Assembly: GCF_938028735.1 (NCBI RefSeq)
Contig: NZ_CALIMF010000005.1
Location: 81,573-145,572 of the forward strand
Origin: an uncultured Thermanaerothrix sp.
Lineage (GTDB): Bacteria > Chloroflexota > Anaerolineae > Anaerolineales > Anaerolineaceae
Length of the DNA stretch: 64,000 nucleotides
Direction of reading: 5' to 3'
Shown here piece after piece: positions 34,548 to 43,849 of this stretch. The first letter of the stretch is position 1. Every line of letters begins with the position of its first letter. The translations under genes were made by a program, and so were the position numbers. The notes below the pieces were generated by a model that was not told the origin of the DNA, searched no databases, and saw only the letters and a program-made list of their open reading frames with translations.

Positions 34548-34575
34548 GTTGTACCACAAACCCTCAGAATGTCAA
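34548..34575 (-). promoter_or_regulatory. Promoter of the hom-folK-folP unit
   Basis: Minus strand TTGACA (34570-34575), 16-base spacer, TACAAC (34548-34553). Start near 34541; the 41-base leader carries GGAGGG before the hom ATG. The -35 box lies next to the stop of the upstream SCO1664-family gene. Confidence 0.7.
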
Positions 34576-34577
34576 AT

Positions 34578-35312
34578 TCAGATCGGCGGCCATGGGTAGT
34601 AGCGCCGCCCCGCTGGGGGAAGCGGAAAATGTCCGCTCTCTAGAAGGCGCTGGGCGCGCCGAGCCAGAGCGTGTATCTCTGCCGGGCTGAGCAGCGTTCC
34701 CAGGGCACTCACCAGCGGATGCGAGGCGGTCTTCAGACTCGTGCTCAAGCCTTCAATGGCCTTTAGGTACTCCGGCGGGATCGGTTCACCCGCAAAATCC
34801 CATACTACTGTACGCAGTTTGTCCTCCACATGGAAACAAATGCCATGGTCAATCAGCCAAAGGTGATGCTCGGCGTCAAAGAGAATGTGCCCTCCTTTGC
34901 GATCCGCATTATTGACTAGGGCATCAAATAGTGCTACCGGGCGCAAACGCTGGCGATCCTCAGGGGTAAAGGTGAAGTAGTGATATTCCGGGTCATGCTC
35001 GATGAAGCGTTGAAGTGAGCCCTTACCCAGCGGTCCACGTCGCCGATACACGGTTGGCGGCACCAAATCCCAGCCCAGGGCCTGGCTCACTACATAAGCG
35101 GCCACCTCACGCATGGCTAAGGTGCCGGGGGGAAAATCCCACAAGGGTTGCTCGCCCCGTGTGGGTTTATAAACAGCCAGAATTTCCTCTCCTTGATAAC
35201 GCACCTGCACCAAAAACGTATAATTGGAGCCCAATAGCATCTCCCCCCGCAATGTGATCTCGCCCTGCTCCAGCACCTGGATAATGGGCGTTGCTTCCTG
35301 AACTTCGTTCAT
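34578..35312 (-). CDS. SCO1664-family protein (kinase-like fold)
   Basis: A 244-residue protein of the SCO1664 family. LGSNYTFLV and ILAVYKPTRGEQPLWDFPPGTL resemble the nucleotide loop and lysine of PI3/4-kinase/HipA-like folds; NNADRKGGHILF and LWLIDHGICFH resemble the catalytic and metal-binding loops (D-x3-K/N and IDHG). Enzymatic activity has not been established for the family as far as I know. It follows DUF3090 after 27 bases, a pairing conserved in actinobacteria and Chloroflexota. Confidence 0.85.
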   Translation of the reverse strand: MNEVQEATPIIQVLEQGEITLRGEMLLGSNYTFLVQVRYQGEEILAVYKPTRGEQPLWDFPPGTLAMREVAAYVVSQALGWDLVPPTVYRRRGPLGKGSLQRFIEHDPEYHYFTFTPEDRQRLRPVALFDALVNNADRKGGHILFDAEHHLWLIDHGICFHVEDKLRTVVWDFAGEPIPPEYLKAIEGLSTSLKTASHPLVSALGTLLSPAEIHALARRAQRLLESGHFPLPPAGRRYYPWPPI

Positions 35313-35339
35313 TCCTGAATACGGTCAACTACCTTGGCT

Positions 35340-35867
35340 CTAATGCTTATGCCCATTACGGCGGGGGCAAAAATGACCTTCTGGATCCATCGGTTCCCCA
35401 CACTGCGGGCAAATGGGTCGTCCGCGATTAACCACTTCAAGCCCCCATGCCGCGAGCGCCAGCAACTGTGAACGCGTGCACCACAACCGCACCACAGAGA
35501 TCTCTTCCTCACTGCGTTCATCGGTCACCAGTTCATACGCCTCCAGGCGCGCCAAATCACGCTCAGGATCGTAAGCCAGGCTCATCTCACCCACGCGAAA
35601 GAGCGGCTCCACCGGGGGCTGGATGTGCATCGCTACCTCCTCATAAAGCGGGGAGGCGGGGGGCAAACCGGGGTAACGGCGGCTCAATTCTTCCAGAAAT
35701 TGGGTCACACCCAGCGCCAGGGTCTGCAACTGCACCTTTTCAATCAGCAGGGTCACCGATTGCGCCCCCTGCCAGGCTTGCAAATAAAAGACGCGCTGCC
35801 CGGGCTGGCCAATTGCATCCGCGGTGATGTGAGTTACCGGATTCAAATCTATCTTAATGCGTGGCAT
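35340..35867 (-). CDS. DUF3090-family protein with C-terminal zinc-ribbon-like end
   Basis: A 175-residue protein. The N-terminus (DLNPVTHITADAIGQPGQR, about 5-23) and QAWQGAQSVTLLIEKVQ match DUF3090. The C-terminal CPQCGEPMDPEGHFCPRRNGH offers Cys/His ligands for a metal. ATG 35867 is used; the preceding TTG at 35879 touches the AAGGAGG. The family partners SCO1664-type proteins and sometimes a phosphoglycerate-mutase-like phosphatase, absent here. Function unknown. Confidence 0.82.
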   Translation of the reverse strand: MPRIKIDLNPVTHITADAIGQPGQRVFYLQAWQGAQSVTLLIEKVQLQTLALGVTQFLEELSRRYPGLPPASPLYEEVAMHIQPPVEPLFRVGEMSLAYDPERDLARLEAYELVTDERSEEEISVVRLWCTRSQLLALAAWGLEVVNRGRPICPQCGEPMDPEGHFCPRRNGHKH

Positions 35868-35991
35868 GGAACGGGTCAAACCTCCTTATCCTGCTTATAG
35901 TATACCTGACCCTAGGGCCTTAAGCGGGCGCTTTGTCTAGAGTCCGTCCTATCCTATTCCTATAGGTAGGTTGCCTGCTTTTTGTTATGGG

Positions 35992-36831
35992 TTACCGAAG
36001 CCCGCGCCTTAATTCCCCCTGCTCCCAGATCACGGATTCAACCTCACCCCCCTCGCTCCCCAGCAAACGTTGTACTTGCACTTGAAATCGCCCCACCTCA
36101 CCACTGGTAAAGAAGCGCACGTCTGCACGGCATCCTTCAGGCGCCAGCCAACCTCGTATCTCCAGCACGCGCTGCGTCTGGCGGGCCACTGCCGGCGCCG
36201 GGTCAATCACACGCACCCCCGGCCCTACAATTTCCTGAATGAGCGGGATTACAAAGGGATAGTGCGTACAGCCCAACACCACTGTATCAATCCCCTCGGC
36301 CAGCATGGGTTTCAGAGTCCGCTCCAGAATGCTACGCGGCGTTTCCCCATCCAGATCACCGGCTTCAATGGACTCCACCAAGCCTGGGCAGGTATCCTGA
36401 TAAAGGCGCACATGGCGGGCAAAACGCTCCACCACTGAGGCGTACAGCGCTCCCTGAAAGGTGGCCCGGGTAGCCAACACGCCCACACGACCACTATGCG
36501 TCTGTTCGGCGGCAGGCTTGACTGCCGGCTCCATCCCCACGAACGGCACATCGGGGAAAGTCCCTCGCAGATAATGCAAGGCTGCGGCTGAAGCTGTATT
36601 ACACGCCACTACGATAACTCGCGCCCCTTCGGCCAATAGAAAGCGGGTGATTGCTTCGGCAAACCCGCGCACTTCTTCAAGGGAGCGGGGGCCATAAGGC
36701 ACGTGAGCCTGATCGGCCATGTAGAGCACTGGATGTTGGGGTAAGAGGGCGCGGATGGCGCGCAGGACTGAAAGGCCGCCTACCCCTGAATCAAATACAC
36801 CAATGCAAGCCGGTTCAACCTTGCCACCCAT
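35992..36831 (-). CDS. murI: Glutamate racemase
   Basis: A 279-residue cofactor-independent racemase. FDSGVGGLSVLRA, MADQAHVPYGPRS, the first catalytic Cys in VVACNTAS and the second in VLGCTHYPF are all present. It makes D-glutamate for peptidoglycan, showing that this organism builds a wall containing it. Its start overlaps the end of the amidotransferase gene by 17 bases. The C-terminal 40 residues (DVRFFTSGEVGRFQ) are typical. Confidence 0.95.
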   Translation of the reverse strand: MGGKVEPACIGVFDSGVGGLSVLRAIRALLPQHPVLYMADQAHVPYGPRSLEEVRGFAEAITRFLLAEGARVIVVACNTASAAALHYLRGTFPDVPFVGMEPAVKPAAEQTHSGRVGVLATRATFQGALYASVVERFARHVRLYQDTCPGLVESIEAGDLDGETPRSILERTLKPMLAEGIDTVVLGCTHYPFVIPLIQEIVGPGVRVIDPAPAVARQTQRVLEIRGWLAPEGCRADVRFFTSGEVGRFQVQVQRLLGSEGGEVESVIWEQGELRRGLR

Positions 36832-37525
36832 CCCGCGCCGCCTGGATCAGGGCCTCGAACAGCACAAGGTGCTGGGAAGAGTCCAATCGCCGCTCCGGAT
36901 GCCACTGCACTCCCAACCCAAAGGGATGCCCAGGCACTTCCACGGCCTCAATGAGCCCATCCGGTGACCACCCGACCGCTCTCAGACCCGGTGCCAGGCG
37001 TTCGATCCCTTGGTGATGATAGGAATTAACCTGAATCTCACTTGCCTTCACTAGGTTGGCTAGCCGACTGTCGGGCTCGATCTGCACAAGATGCCCCATT
37101 TCCTCCGACCAATGTGCTACCCGGCTTCCTAATTGCTCGGGCAGGTCGGCATAGAGCGTCCCTCCTAACGCCACGTTGATCACCTGGATTCCGCGGCAGA
37201 TTCCCAGGAAGGGCCAACCCGTCTGGGCAGCCAGACGTACCAAGGCAATTTCGGTCGCATCACGGCGTGCATCCACACCATACACCTTGGGGTGCCATCC
37301 CCCTCCATAAAGGGCCGGATCCACATCTGCGCCCCCGGTTAACAACAAACCATTTAGGCGTTGACGGGCCCCCTGCAATGCCTCATCGTCAAGAAGGGCG
37401 GGAAGTAGTACGGCAACCCCTCCCGCCCGTTCCACTGCGGCGACATAAGTCTCGCTGATCGCGAACCAGCGATCCTGATCTTTGAATTTGCACCCTAACG
37501 TGATACCAATAAGAGGCTTAGGCAC
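36815..37525 (-). CDS. Class I glutamine amidotransferase-like peptidase (PuuD-type)
   Basis: A 236-residue protein of the gamma-glutamyl-GABA hydrolase group. Nucleophile Cys is in GICRGIQVIN; the His-Glu partners are in QWHPE; TGGADVDP and NSYHHQ are family markers. Members cleave gamma-glutamyl amides; the substrate may be gamma-glutamyl-GABA or another. It overlaps murI, so the pair may be coordinated. It starts 30 bases after the bacterioferritin stop. Confidence 0.9.
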   Translation of the reverse strand: MPKPLIGITLGCKFKDQDRWFAISETYVAAVERAGGVAVLLPALLDDEALQGARQRLNGLLLTGGADVDPALYGGGWHPKVYGVDARRDATEIALVRLAAQTGWPFLGICRGIQVINVALGGTLYADLPEQLGSRVAHWSEEMGHLVQIEPDSRLANLVKASEIQVNSYHHQGIERLAPGLRAVGWSPDGLIEAVEVPGHPFGLGVQWHPERRLDSSQHLVLFEALIQAARDGWQG

Positions 37526-37555
37526 TGCACATCACTTCAATGAAAATGAGGCGAA

Positions 37556-38023
37556 TTAGTCGGCCTGCTCGACCAGGTAGTTCTGCAAGCCCATCTGGCT
37601 AATTTGATCTAACTGGGCTTCAATCCAGTCGGCGTGTTCCTCTTCATCTTGTAAGATGCTTTCCAACAAGGCCCGCGTACCGTGGTCGGCCTCTTCAACC
37701 GCCAAACGGATCGCTGCGTTGTAGGCCCTGATGGCATCATATTCGGCTTGCAAGTCGCTTTTGAGTTGAACTTCCACATCCTCGCCAATATGCATCGGGT
37801 TTAACTGGCTGACAATCGGTTTACCCTCTAGGAAGATAATACGCCCAATCAGTTTCTCGGCATGGTGCATCTCGGTGATGGCGCGCTTCTCGATGGCTTC
37901 GTGCAATTTCTCGTATCCCCAGTTCGCACACATCTCCGAGTGTACCATATACTGATTGATGGCAGTCAATTCATCCGCCAGCAGGTGATTAAGGACTTCA
38001 ATAACCTTCGGGCTTCCTTTCAT
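37556..38023 (-). CDS. bfr: Bacterioferritin
   Basis: A 155-residue four-helix ferritin. Di-iron ligands are in ADELTAINQY (Glu), TEMHHAEKL (Glu, His) and EEEHADWIE (Glu, His); the methionine in TEMHH occupies the haem-ligand position. It stores iron and detoxifies Fe(II). AAAGGAG precedes the ATG. A TATAAT (38095-38100, minus strand) lies upstream without a good -35 box, which may indicate an activator or iron-dependent control. Confidence 0.95.
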   Translation of the reverse strand: MKGSPKVIEVLNHLLADELTAINQYMVHSEMCANWGYEKLHEAIEKRAITEMHHAEKLIGRIIFLEGKPIVSQLNPMHIGEDVEVQLKSDLQAEYDAIRAYNAAIRLAVEEADHGTRALLESILQDEEEHADWIEAQLDQISQMGLQNYLVEQAD

Positions 38024-38137
38024 GGCTGACTCCTTTCCCTGAGAAGAACGATGAACTTATGGGTATGTTGAGACGGCAATCCTATTCTCTATTTATTATA
38101 GTCTTAGAGGCGCTCCTCACGCCTTTTTTCAAGCCCT

Positions 38138-39094
38138 CTAATCCTCCACTTCGTGGTATGGGATCGGAGCAACCTCACGACGTTGCTCTCGGCGGCCAGT
38201 GGTTCCGAGCGGCGCTGATGGTGGGTAATAAAACGTCTGGCGTAATGCCCAGGTGAGTGGACCACTTTGGCGGTACCCTTGATAGGTGCCCCAGAATTGG
38301 GCCCAGCGGAAACGCACTATGTTCCACCACTCGCGCCGCCATACGCCTTCGCTGCGCGCTACCTGCCAGTCACTCCATACATTACTTATCCATAGGCGCA
38401 CCAGATCACGCCAACTGAAGCGCTCATGGGGATAAATCTGCTTGAATGCCATGCCCTCGCGCCGATAGCGGTTATAGATCCCACGCCAGGTCTCACGATG
38501 AACGTGAATCACCTCGGCTTCCGCCACGTAACTAATGGCATAGCCCTGCACCTGTGCCCAGCGTGCCCAGGCCAGATCTTCTAGCGCCGGTAACGCCTCG
38601 TCATAAGGATGCTGCTCCCATAGGGCACGCCGAATGGCTGCGTTGGCGTTATTGCAAAAGGGGTGCGGTTGGCGAGGTATGGAATGATCGGGATACCAGC
38701 GCCGGAAAATTTGGTGTTCTGAGAACTTGGTCACCGGATGCCCGCGCTGCTTACCATAGGTCAACGCCACCTGCGGATCTGCAAACGGTTCTAGCAGACG
38801 CTCCAGCCAATCCGGGTAAACCGGGTATACATGCGCACTAGCAATTACGATGAAGGGTGCCGTTGCCTCACGAATGCCGTGATTGAGCGAACGACCAAAC
38901 GTAAATTCCTGCGGGCTAATATGAGTGATCTTGACACCGTGGCGGCTTGCAATTGCCACCGTGGAGTCCGTTGACCCCGAATCGACCAAAATCACCTCAA
39001 CATCGCGCAGGGTCTGATGGCGGATCCCCTCCAGTAGCCGCCCAATGTGCTGGGCTTCATTATAGGCGCGGATCACCACCGAACATAATGGCAT
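38138..39094 (-). CDS. Family 2 glycosyltransferase
   Basis: A 318-residue GT-A glycosyltransferase: VVIRAYNEAQHIGRLLEGI, VDSGSTDSTV and the ED acceptor-site motif in LPALEDLAWARWA. In place of the usual DxD metal motif it has SAHV in FIVIASAHVYP, as in rhamnosyltransferase-like relatives. No membrane helix; it acts at the inner face. It ends a unit with a capsule-like protein and NeuB homologue, suggesting surface-glycan assembly. Confidence 0.88.
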   Translation of the reverse strand: MPLCSVVIRAYNEAQHIGRLLEGIRHQTLRDVEVILVDSGSTDSTVAIASRHGVKITHISPQEFTFGRSLNHGIREATAPFIVIASAHVYPVYPDWLERLLEPFADPQVALTYGKQRGHPVTKFSEHQIFRRWYPDHSIPRQPHPFCNNANAAIRRALWEQHPYDEALPALEDLAWARWAQVQGYAISYVAEAEVIHVHRETWRGIYNRYRREGMAFKQIYPHERFSWRDLVRLWISNVWSDWQVARSEGVWRREWWNIVRFRWAQFWGTYQGYRQSGPLTWALRQTFYYPPSAPLGTTGRREQRREVAPIPYHEVED

Positions 39095-39118
39095 GACTAA
39101 CCCCTTGTTCCCTTCAAT

Positions 39119-40765
39119 TTACTCCGAGGATGATAGAGGTGCTGGCATCTCTTCAAGGATGAAGGGCCTTCCCTCGCGGATACCTTCCACGATCACCTTG
39201 AGTGTGGGTGAATTTTCGGGCTGTAGTGCCGACCAAGCAAACGGTTTGAGGCGTACGAACCCCGGCCAGATCCCATCTTCTTCCAGGAAGGGGTCAAATG
39301 ACAGCGATGTCACAAATAATTGATAGTATAAGAAGCGTCGCGCTTCCCGAGCGAATTCAGGGGGTACTTCAATGCGCTCAGCATTCAGAAAAGCCTCTGC
39401 TTGGCGCAAATAAGCCTCTGCTGTGGGCGGAAAGAACACCGTTGGATATTGAGTATAGCGCGCCCGCCCAGCACACAGTACCGGCACCCCCATAATAGAC
39501 GCCTCTAAACCAATCGAAGAGTTGTACACCATAACAAATTTCGAACATTGAATCAACGCGTAAGAACTGAGATACTCGCGTGGCCCAACAAAAACCACAT
39601 TGGGCAGGTTCTCTACCCCGCGGCGCACCACCCAGTCTTCCACTGTTTCGCGGCTTTCCTTACCTGGACGCAACTCATCCGGGTGGGCACGGATGACAAA
39701 AAGGGTTTCGGGGTGGGCGCGCATGACCTCTAGCACTGCATCCAACCAAGCAAACATGTCTGGGAAAAGGGTGTTGGCATGCGGTTGGCTGGTGTCAAAA
39801 ATCACATTGGTAAAGATGGGCACAACCTGACGGAAGGCGCTCAGCCGCTGCTGCCAGGTCGCATCCAAATCGCGCATCTCGGGCCAGAAACGAATGCCGG
39901 CCATAGTAAACTGCCCCTGAAAGCGCTGGGAGAGATACACATCTAAACGGCGCTCCCGTTCAGGCGTAAGGGTAAAATCGTCAGGGATATGAATAGGGTA
40001 GGCCGTGGCCTCACCCTCGGTGAAAAAAGCCGAAAAAGGTCGTAGCCCCACCTCGTGGGTGATCACACGAATGCCATGTTGCCGGGCCACCCAACGCGCT
40101 GTGGCCTCTGGGTAAAACTGGCCGTTAAAGACCACCACTGCCATGGGGCGAATACGTTCCAAGAGGGCCGCAAATTGCTGGCCTAAACTCCACGCCGAGA
40201 GCATGTAACGACGATAAAGCAACCGAGTGGGCTCATCGTCTTCCAGGGTATGACGACGCAGAATCCAGCGAATGGCTGGTAAAACCAGTGCCCCCAAAGG
40301 CATCTCGCGGTAGGTAAAGTCCATTAACGCCGAAAGAGGCAGGTCGCAGATAGTCTGCTTTAATTCCGCATCCTCTTGATAGCCAAACGGTGCCTGATCG
40401 GTGTGGGCATAAATGGCACGCGATTGGGCCAGGCAGGCCGCACAAGGTGGGGGTTGGGTGGGGTCGTCACGCTGCGTGCCCAACACACATGGCTGTAATC
40501 CACGCCGGCAGACAAAGTGGACCACCGGCGTCCCGCTCAGACGCAACGCCCAACCGGTGAGCAACGCAAAAGCGGCATTAAGGCTGATCCCCACCAAACG
40601 GGTCGAGGCATTGAACAGGATCACAGGTGGCGTGCGCGCTTCGGCGGGGGCTTGCCCTTCCACCTGGCGCGCCAACAGGCGCAGGCGCAGGTTATTGTGC
40701 CAACGGAGCGCCCGTGTGCGCAGAGCCTGTGGTAACCGATTCAACATTCCGGACACAAGGGGCAA
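39119..40765 (-). CDS. Capsule polysaccharide-type glycosyltransferase-like protein
   Basis: A 548-residue protein. The C-terminal half has the GT-B-like pattern of capsule/CDP-glycerol-transferase proteins: RAHPDELRPGK, FVGPREYLSSYALIQC and VYNSSIGLEASIMGVPVLCAG. The N-terminal part (HNNLRLRLLARQ) is basic with a Cys-rich spot (CRRGLQPCVLG, CAACLAQS). It is placed between NeuB and the GT2 gene with gaps of 3 and 24 bases. Likely to add or export-couple an acidic sugar; exact reaction unknown. Confidence 0.75.
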   Translation of the reverse strand: MPLVSGMLNRLPQALRTRALRWHNNLRLRLLARQVEGQAPAEARTPPVILFNASTRLVGISLNAAFALLTGWALRLSGTPVVHFVCRRGLQPCVLGTQRDDPTQPPPCAACLAQSRAIYAHTDQAPFGYQEDAELKQTICDLPLSALMDFTYREMPLGALVLPAIRWILRRHTLEDDEPTRLLYRRYMLSAWSLGQQFAALLERIRPMAVVVFNGQFYPEATARWVARQHGIRVITHEVGLRPFSAFFTEGEATAYPIHIPDDFTLTPERERRLDVYLSQRFQGQFTMAGIRFWPEMRDLDATWQQRLSAFRQVVPIFTNVIFDTSQPHANTLFPDMFAWLDAVLEVMRAHPETLFVIRAHPDELRPGKESRETVEDWVVRRGVENLPNVVFVGPREYLSSYALIQCSKFVMVYNSSIGLEASIMGVPVLCAGRARYTQYPTVFFPPTAEAYLRQAEAFLNAERIEVPPEFAREARRFLYYQLFVTSLSFDPFLEEDGIWPGFVRLKPFAWSALQPENSPTLKVIVEGIREGRPFILEEMPAPLSSSE

Positions 40766-40768
40766 AGA

Positions 40769-41647
40769 CTACACTCCGAAGCGGCGCAGTTTGCGCAGGG
40801 AGGGTAATTCGCTCTCGTACACACGTTTGACGCCATCTCCCAACGCCTGCTCGGTCACCCGAATATACTTGACCAGACGCTCAAACCCGCCCGGCTCCAC
40901 CGAAGCGGCCTGATCGCTTCCCCACATCGCCCGATCCAAGGTGATATGCCGTTCAATCAGGCAGGCCCCAAGGGCCACGGCCACTACCGAGGGGATCAAT
41001 CCCACCTCGTGCCCGGAATAACCGATTGGGATATCGGGATACTCACGCTTCAAGGTCTGGATCATGCGCAGGTTGAGTTCTTCCGGCGGGCAAGGGTAGG
41101 TACTGGTAGTATGGCAGATCAGCAAGTTATCCGGATCCAACAACTTGACGGCCTCACGGATTTGATCAAAGGTGGACATTCCGGTAGAGAGAATAATCGG
41201 GCGTCCAGTCGAACGCACCTTGCGCAGCAATCCATGATCGGTGAGTGCCGCCGACGGAATCTTATAGGCCACTGGGTTAAACGCCTCCAGAAAGTCCACT
41301 GAGGGTTCATCCCAGACGGATGCAAACCAGGTCATCCCTAATTCGCGCGCATGGGCATCAATCTCGCGGTATTCCGCTTCGCCGAACTCCATTTTGCGGC
41401 GATATTCCAGGTAGGTGATATACCCCCAGGGAGTCTCCCGCATCACATTTTGTTGATCAGGTGGCACACATAATTCGGGGGTACGCTTCTGAAACTTGAC
41501 GGCATCCACTCCCGCCCGGTAAGCAGCGTTCATCAATCGCTTTGCAATCTCAATATCGCCATTATGATTGATTCCAATTTCGGCCACGATGTAGGTCGGG
41601 TAACCTTCTCCCACCCACTGCTCGCCGATCTTAATCGCTCTGGTCAT
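40769..41647 (-). CDS. N-acetylneuraminate synthase-like (NeuB/SpsE) protein lacking the SAF domain
   Basis: A 292-residue TIM-barrel of the sialic acid synthase family: VAEIGINHNGDIEIAK, DAVKFQKRTPE, the SVWDEPSVDFL segment, YKIPSAALT, STGMSTFDQI, CHTTSTYPCPPEELNLR and IGYSGHEVG. NeuB condenses ManNAc-type sugars with phosphoenolpyruvate. Typical NeuB is about 345 residues and ends in a SAF (antifreeze-like) domain that closes the active site; this protein stops after the barrel. It heads the surface-glycan unit. No CMP-sialate synthetase is in the window. Confidence 0.85.
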   Translation of the reverse strand: MTRAIKIGEQWVGEGYPTYIVAEIGINHNGDIEIAKRLMNAAYRAGVDAVKFQKRTPELCVPPDQQNVMRETPWGYITYLEYRRKMEFGEAEYREIDAHARELGMTWFASVWDEPSVDFLEAFNPVAYKIPSAALTDHGLLRKVRSTGRPIILSTGMSTFDQIREAVKLLDPDNLLICHTTSTYPCPPEELNLRMIQTLKREYPDIPIGYSGHEVGLIPSVVAVALGACLIERHITLDRAMWGSDQAASVEPGGFERLVKYIRVTEQALGDGVKRVYESELPSLRKLRRFGV

Positions 41648-41754
41648 GATCTCTCCTCAAGATTAGTATCAAATTCAAGCCGGGCAGAATCATACCGTCC
41701 CCACGGGTAATCGTCAATGCCCAGCAGAATTTGCCCAGCCAAGCCAGGATAAAA

Positions 41755-41785
41755 AGCGCCCGCCGTAAATTTGAAGGCGGGCGCT
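41755..41785 (-). terminator. Intrinsic terminator of fhs
   Basis: Minus strand: AGCGCCCGCC, an 11-base loop, GGCGGGCGCT, then TTTTATCC. It lies 19 bases after the fhs stop. Confidence 0.9.
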
Positions 41786-41803
41786 GCGCAAAGCCTCCAA
41801 CCA

Positions 41804-43732
41804 TCAAGAGAGTCCCACTACACGCCCGGTTTGGGGGTCAATATCAATATCGAAAAATGCGGGCCGCGTCGGCAAACCGGGCATGGTGCTAATGGTTCCC
41901 AGCAACGGGTAAAGGAAGCCGGCCCCCACTGAAGCGCGGATATCCCGTACCGGGATACGGAAGCCCTTGGGCACGCCCTTCAAATTGGGGTCGTGGCTCA
42001 GGCTCAGATGGGTCTTAGCCATGCAGATGGGCAGTTTATCAAACCCCATACGGGTGTACTCGGCAATTTTGGCTTCGGCTTCGGGCAAGTAATCCACCCC
42101 GTCCGCACCATAGACCTCACGAGCAATGATCTCAATCTTGTCCTTGATCGGCAAATCCAGCGGGTAGAGGAAGCGGAATTGTGAAGGCTTTTCAGCCGCT
42201 TTGACCACCGCCTCTGCCAGTTCCACCGCGCCTTCGCCGCCCAATTCCCAATGCCGGCAGACCACCGCCGCTTCGGCGCCACCTTCTTCAACCGCAACCT
42301 TGCGGATGAGTTCCAACTCCGCTGGGGTATCGGTGGCAAACGCGTTGATCGCCACCACTACCGGCACACCGAATTTACGGGCAATGCCGATGTGCGCCAG
42401 CAAGTTGCCCAGGCCGGCGCGCAACAGGTCCAGATTTTCTTCCGTATAGGCGTGATCGAGGGGTTTACCGGCTACCACTTTCGGGCCACCGCCGTGCATC
42501 TTGAGTGCTCGCACGGTCGCTACCATGACCACAACGTTTGGCACCAGGCCGGAATAGCGGCACTTGATATTAAAGAATTTCTCCATGCCCATGTCGGAAC
42601 CAAAGCCCGACTCGGTGACCACGTAATCGGCCAACTTAAGCGCAATCATGTCCGCGATAATACTGCTATTACCATGGGCAATGTTGGCAAAGGGGCCGGC
42701 ATGGACAAAGACCGGGGTGCCTTCTAGCGTTTGCATCAGGGTGGGCTTGATCGCATCTTTCATCAGGACGGTCATGGCCCCCGCCACGCCCAAGTCGTCA
42801 GCATCAATGGGCTCGCCTTGGCGGTTGGTGCCGATGACCACCCGCCCAATGCGCCGGCGCATGTCGGCCAGGTCGGTCGTCAAGGCCAGAATCGCCATTA
42901 ACTCACTGGCCACAGTGATATCGAAGCCGGTTTTGCGTTCCAGGCCTTTCTCTTCCGGCCCCTGACCAATGGTAATAGCGCGCAGGAAGCGATCACTGGT
43001 ATCAATAACGCGCCGCCAGGTGATGGAGTCGGGATCAATATCTAGGCGCACAAAGCGACTGCGCTCCTCGGGGGTCATCTCATCTGGATCGGTTTTATCA
43101 ATCCCCAGTTTGCGCAGACGGTTCCACATGTTACGCGCAAAATGGCGCTTGCCGTTCTTATCTTTGGGGAAAAGACGCTCAAACAGTTGTTCGTCCGTGG
43201 CACTGGCTTCATGCAGAATGCGGGCATCAATAGCCGCTGCCAGCAAGTTGTTAGCCGCCGTAATGGCGTGAATGTCGCCGGTCAGGTGCAGATTGAATTC
43301 TTCCATGGGGATGACCTGGCTGTAGCCACCCCCTGCCGCCCCGCCCTTGATTCCAAACGTCGGCCCCTGGCTGGGCTGGCGCAGACAGGTCATGACGCTA
43401 TAGCCCAAGTGAGCGCCCAGCGCCTGGCTTAACCCCACTGTGGTTGTGGTTTTCCCCTCTCCCAAAGGGGTGGGAGTAATCGCCGTCACGTCAATGTATT
43501 TGCCGTTGGGCACGTCTTTCAAGCGTTCCAACACCTCCAAGCGCACCTTGGCCTTATAAGGGCCGTAAAGCTCGATCTCCTCGGGCAAAAGGCCGAGTTC
43601 TTCGGCCACCTGGGTAATGGGCTTAAGTTCGGCTTCTTGGGCAATTTCAAAATCAGGCGGAACAGGGTTGCGCCGCTTCAGAGGCGTAGGCTGAAACGGG
43701 CGGCGCTGGATAAGGCCGGCTTTCTGTGACAT
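41804..43732 (-). CDS. fhs: Formate-tetrahydrofolate ligase, C1-THF-synthase-like type
   Basis: A 642-residue enzyme that makes 10-formyl-THF from formate, ATP and THF. P-loop [10 protein letters not shown] (about 85-94), [32 protein letters not shown], and [12 protein letters not shown] are hallmarks. Most bacterial enzymes are about 555 residues. This one has an N-terminal extension and an extra segment of about 30 residues ([19 protein letters not shown] and on) that, from memory, closely matches the synthetase domain of eukaryotic C1-THF synthase. It serves one-carbon supply or acetogenic-type carbon flow. Confidence 0.95.
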   Translation of the reverse strand: MSQKAGLIQRRPFQPTPLKRRNPVPPDFEIAQEAELKPITQVAEELGLLPEEIELYGPYKAKVRLEVLERLKDVPNGKYIDVTAITPTPLGEGKTTTTVGLSQALGAHLGYSVMTCLRQPSQGPTFGIKGGAAGGGYSQVIPMEEFNLHLTGDIHAITAANNLLAAAIDARILHEASATDEQLFERLFPKDKNGKRHFARNMWNRLRKLGIDKTDPDEMTPEERSRFVRLDIDPDSITWRRVIDTSDRFLRAITIGQGPEEKGLERKTGFDITVASELMAILALTTDLADMRRRIGRVVIGTNRQGEPIDADDLGVAGAMTVLMKDAIKPTLMQTLEGTPVFVHAGPFANIAHGNSSIIADMIALKLADYVVTESGFGSDMGMEKFFNIKCRYSGLVPNVVVMVATVRALKMHGGGPKVVAGKPLDHAYTEENLDLLRAGLGNLLAHIGIARKFGVPVVVAINAFATDTPAELELIRKVAVEEGGAEAAVVCRHWELGGEGAVELAEAVVKAAEKPSQFRFLYPLDLPIKDKIEIIAREVYGADGVDYLPEAEAKIAEYTRMGFDKLPICMAKTHLSLSHDPNLKGVPKGFRIPVRDIRASVGAGFLYPLLGTISTMPGLPTRPAFFDIDIDPQTGRVVGLS

Positions 43733-43780
43733 GACTGCTTTCTCCTGGGGTGGAATTTTGGCTTTATGGCTTCAATTTAT

Positions 43781-43809
43781 ATTATCTCCCAGGACAGGAA
43801 GAAAATCAA
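43781..43809 (-). promoter_or_regulatory. Promoter of fhs
   Basis: Minus strand TTGATT (43804-43809), 17-base spacer, GATAAT (43781-43786), with CAGGAGAAAG shortly before the ATG. Confidence 0.55.
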
Positions 43810-43849
43810 GAAAACCAGGTAATTTGTCTGACATATTTATGAGGAATGT

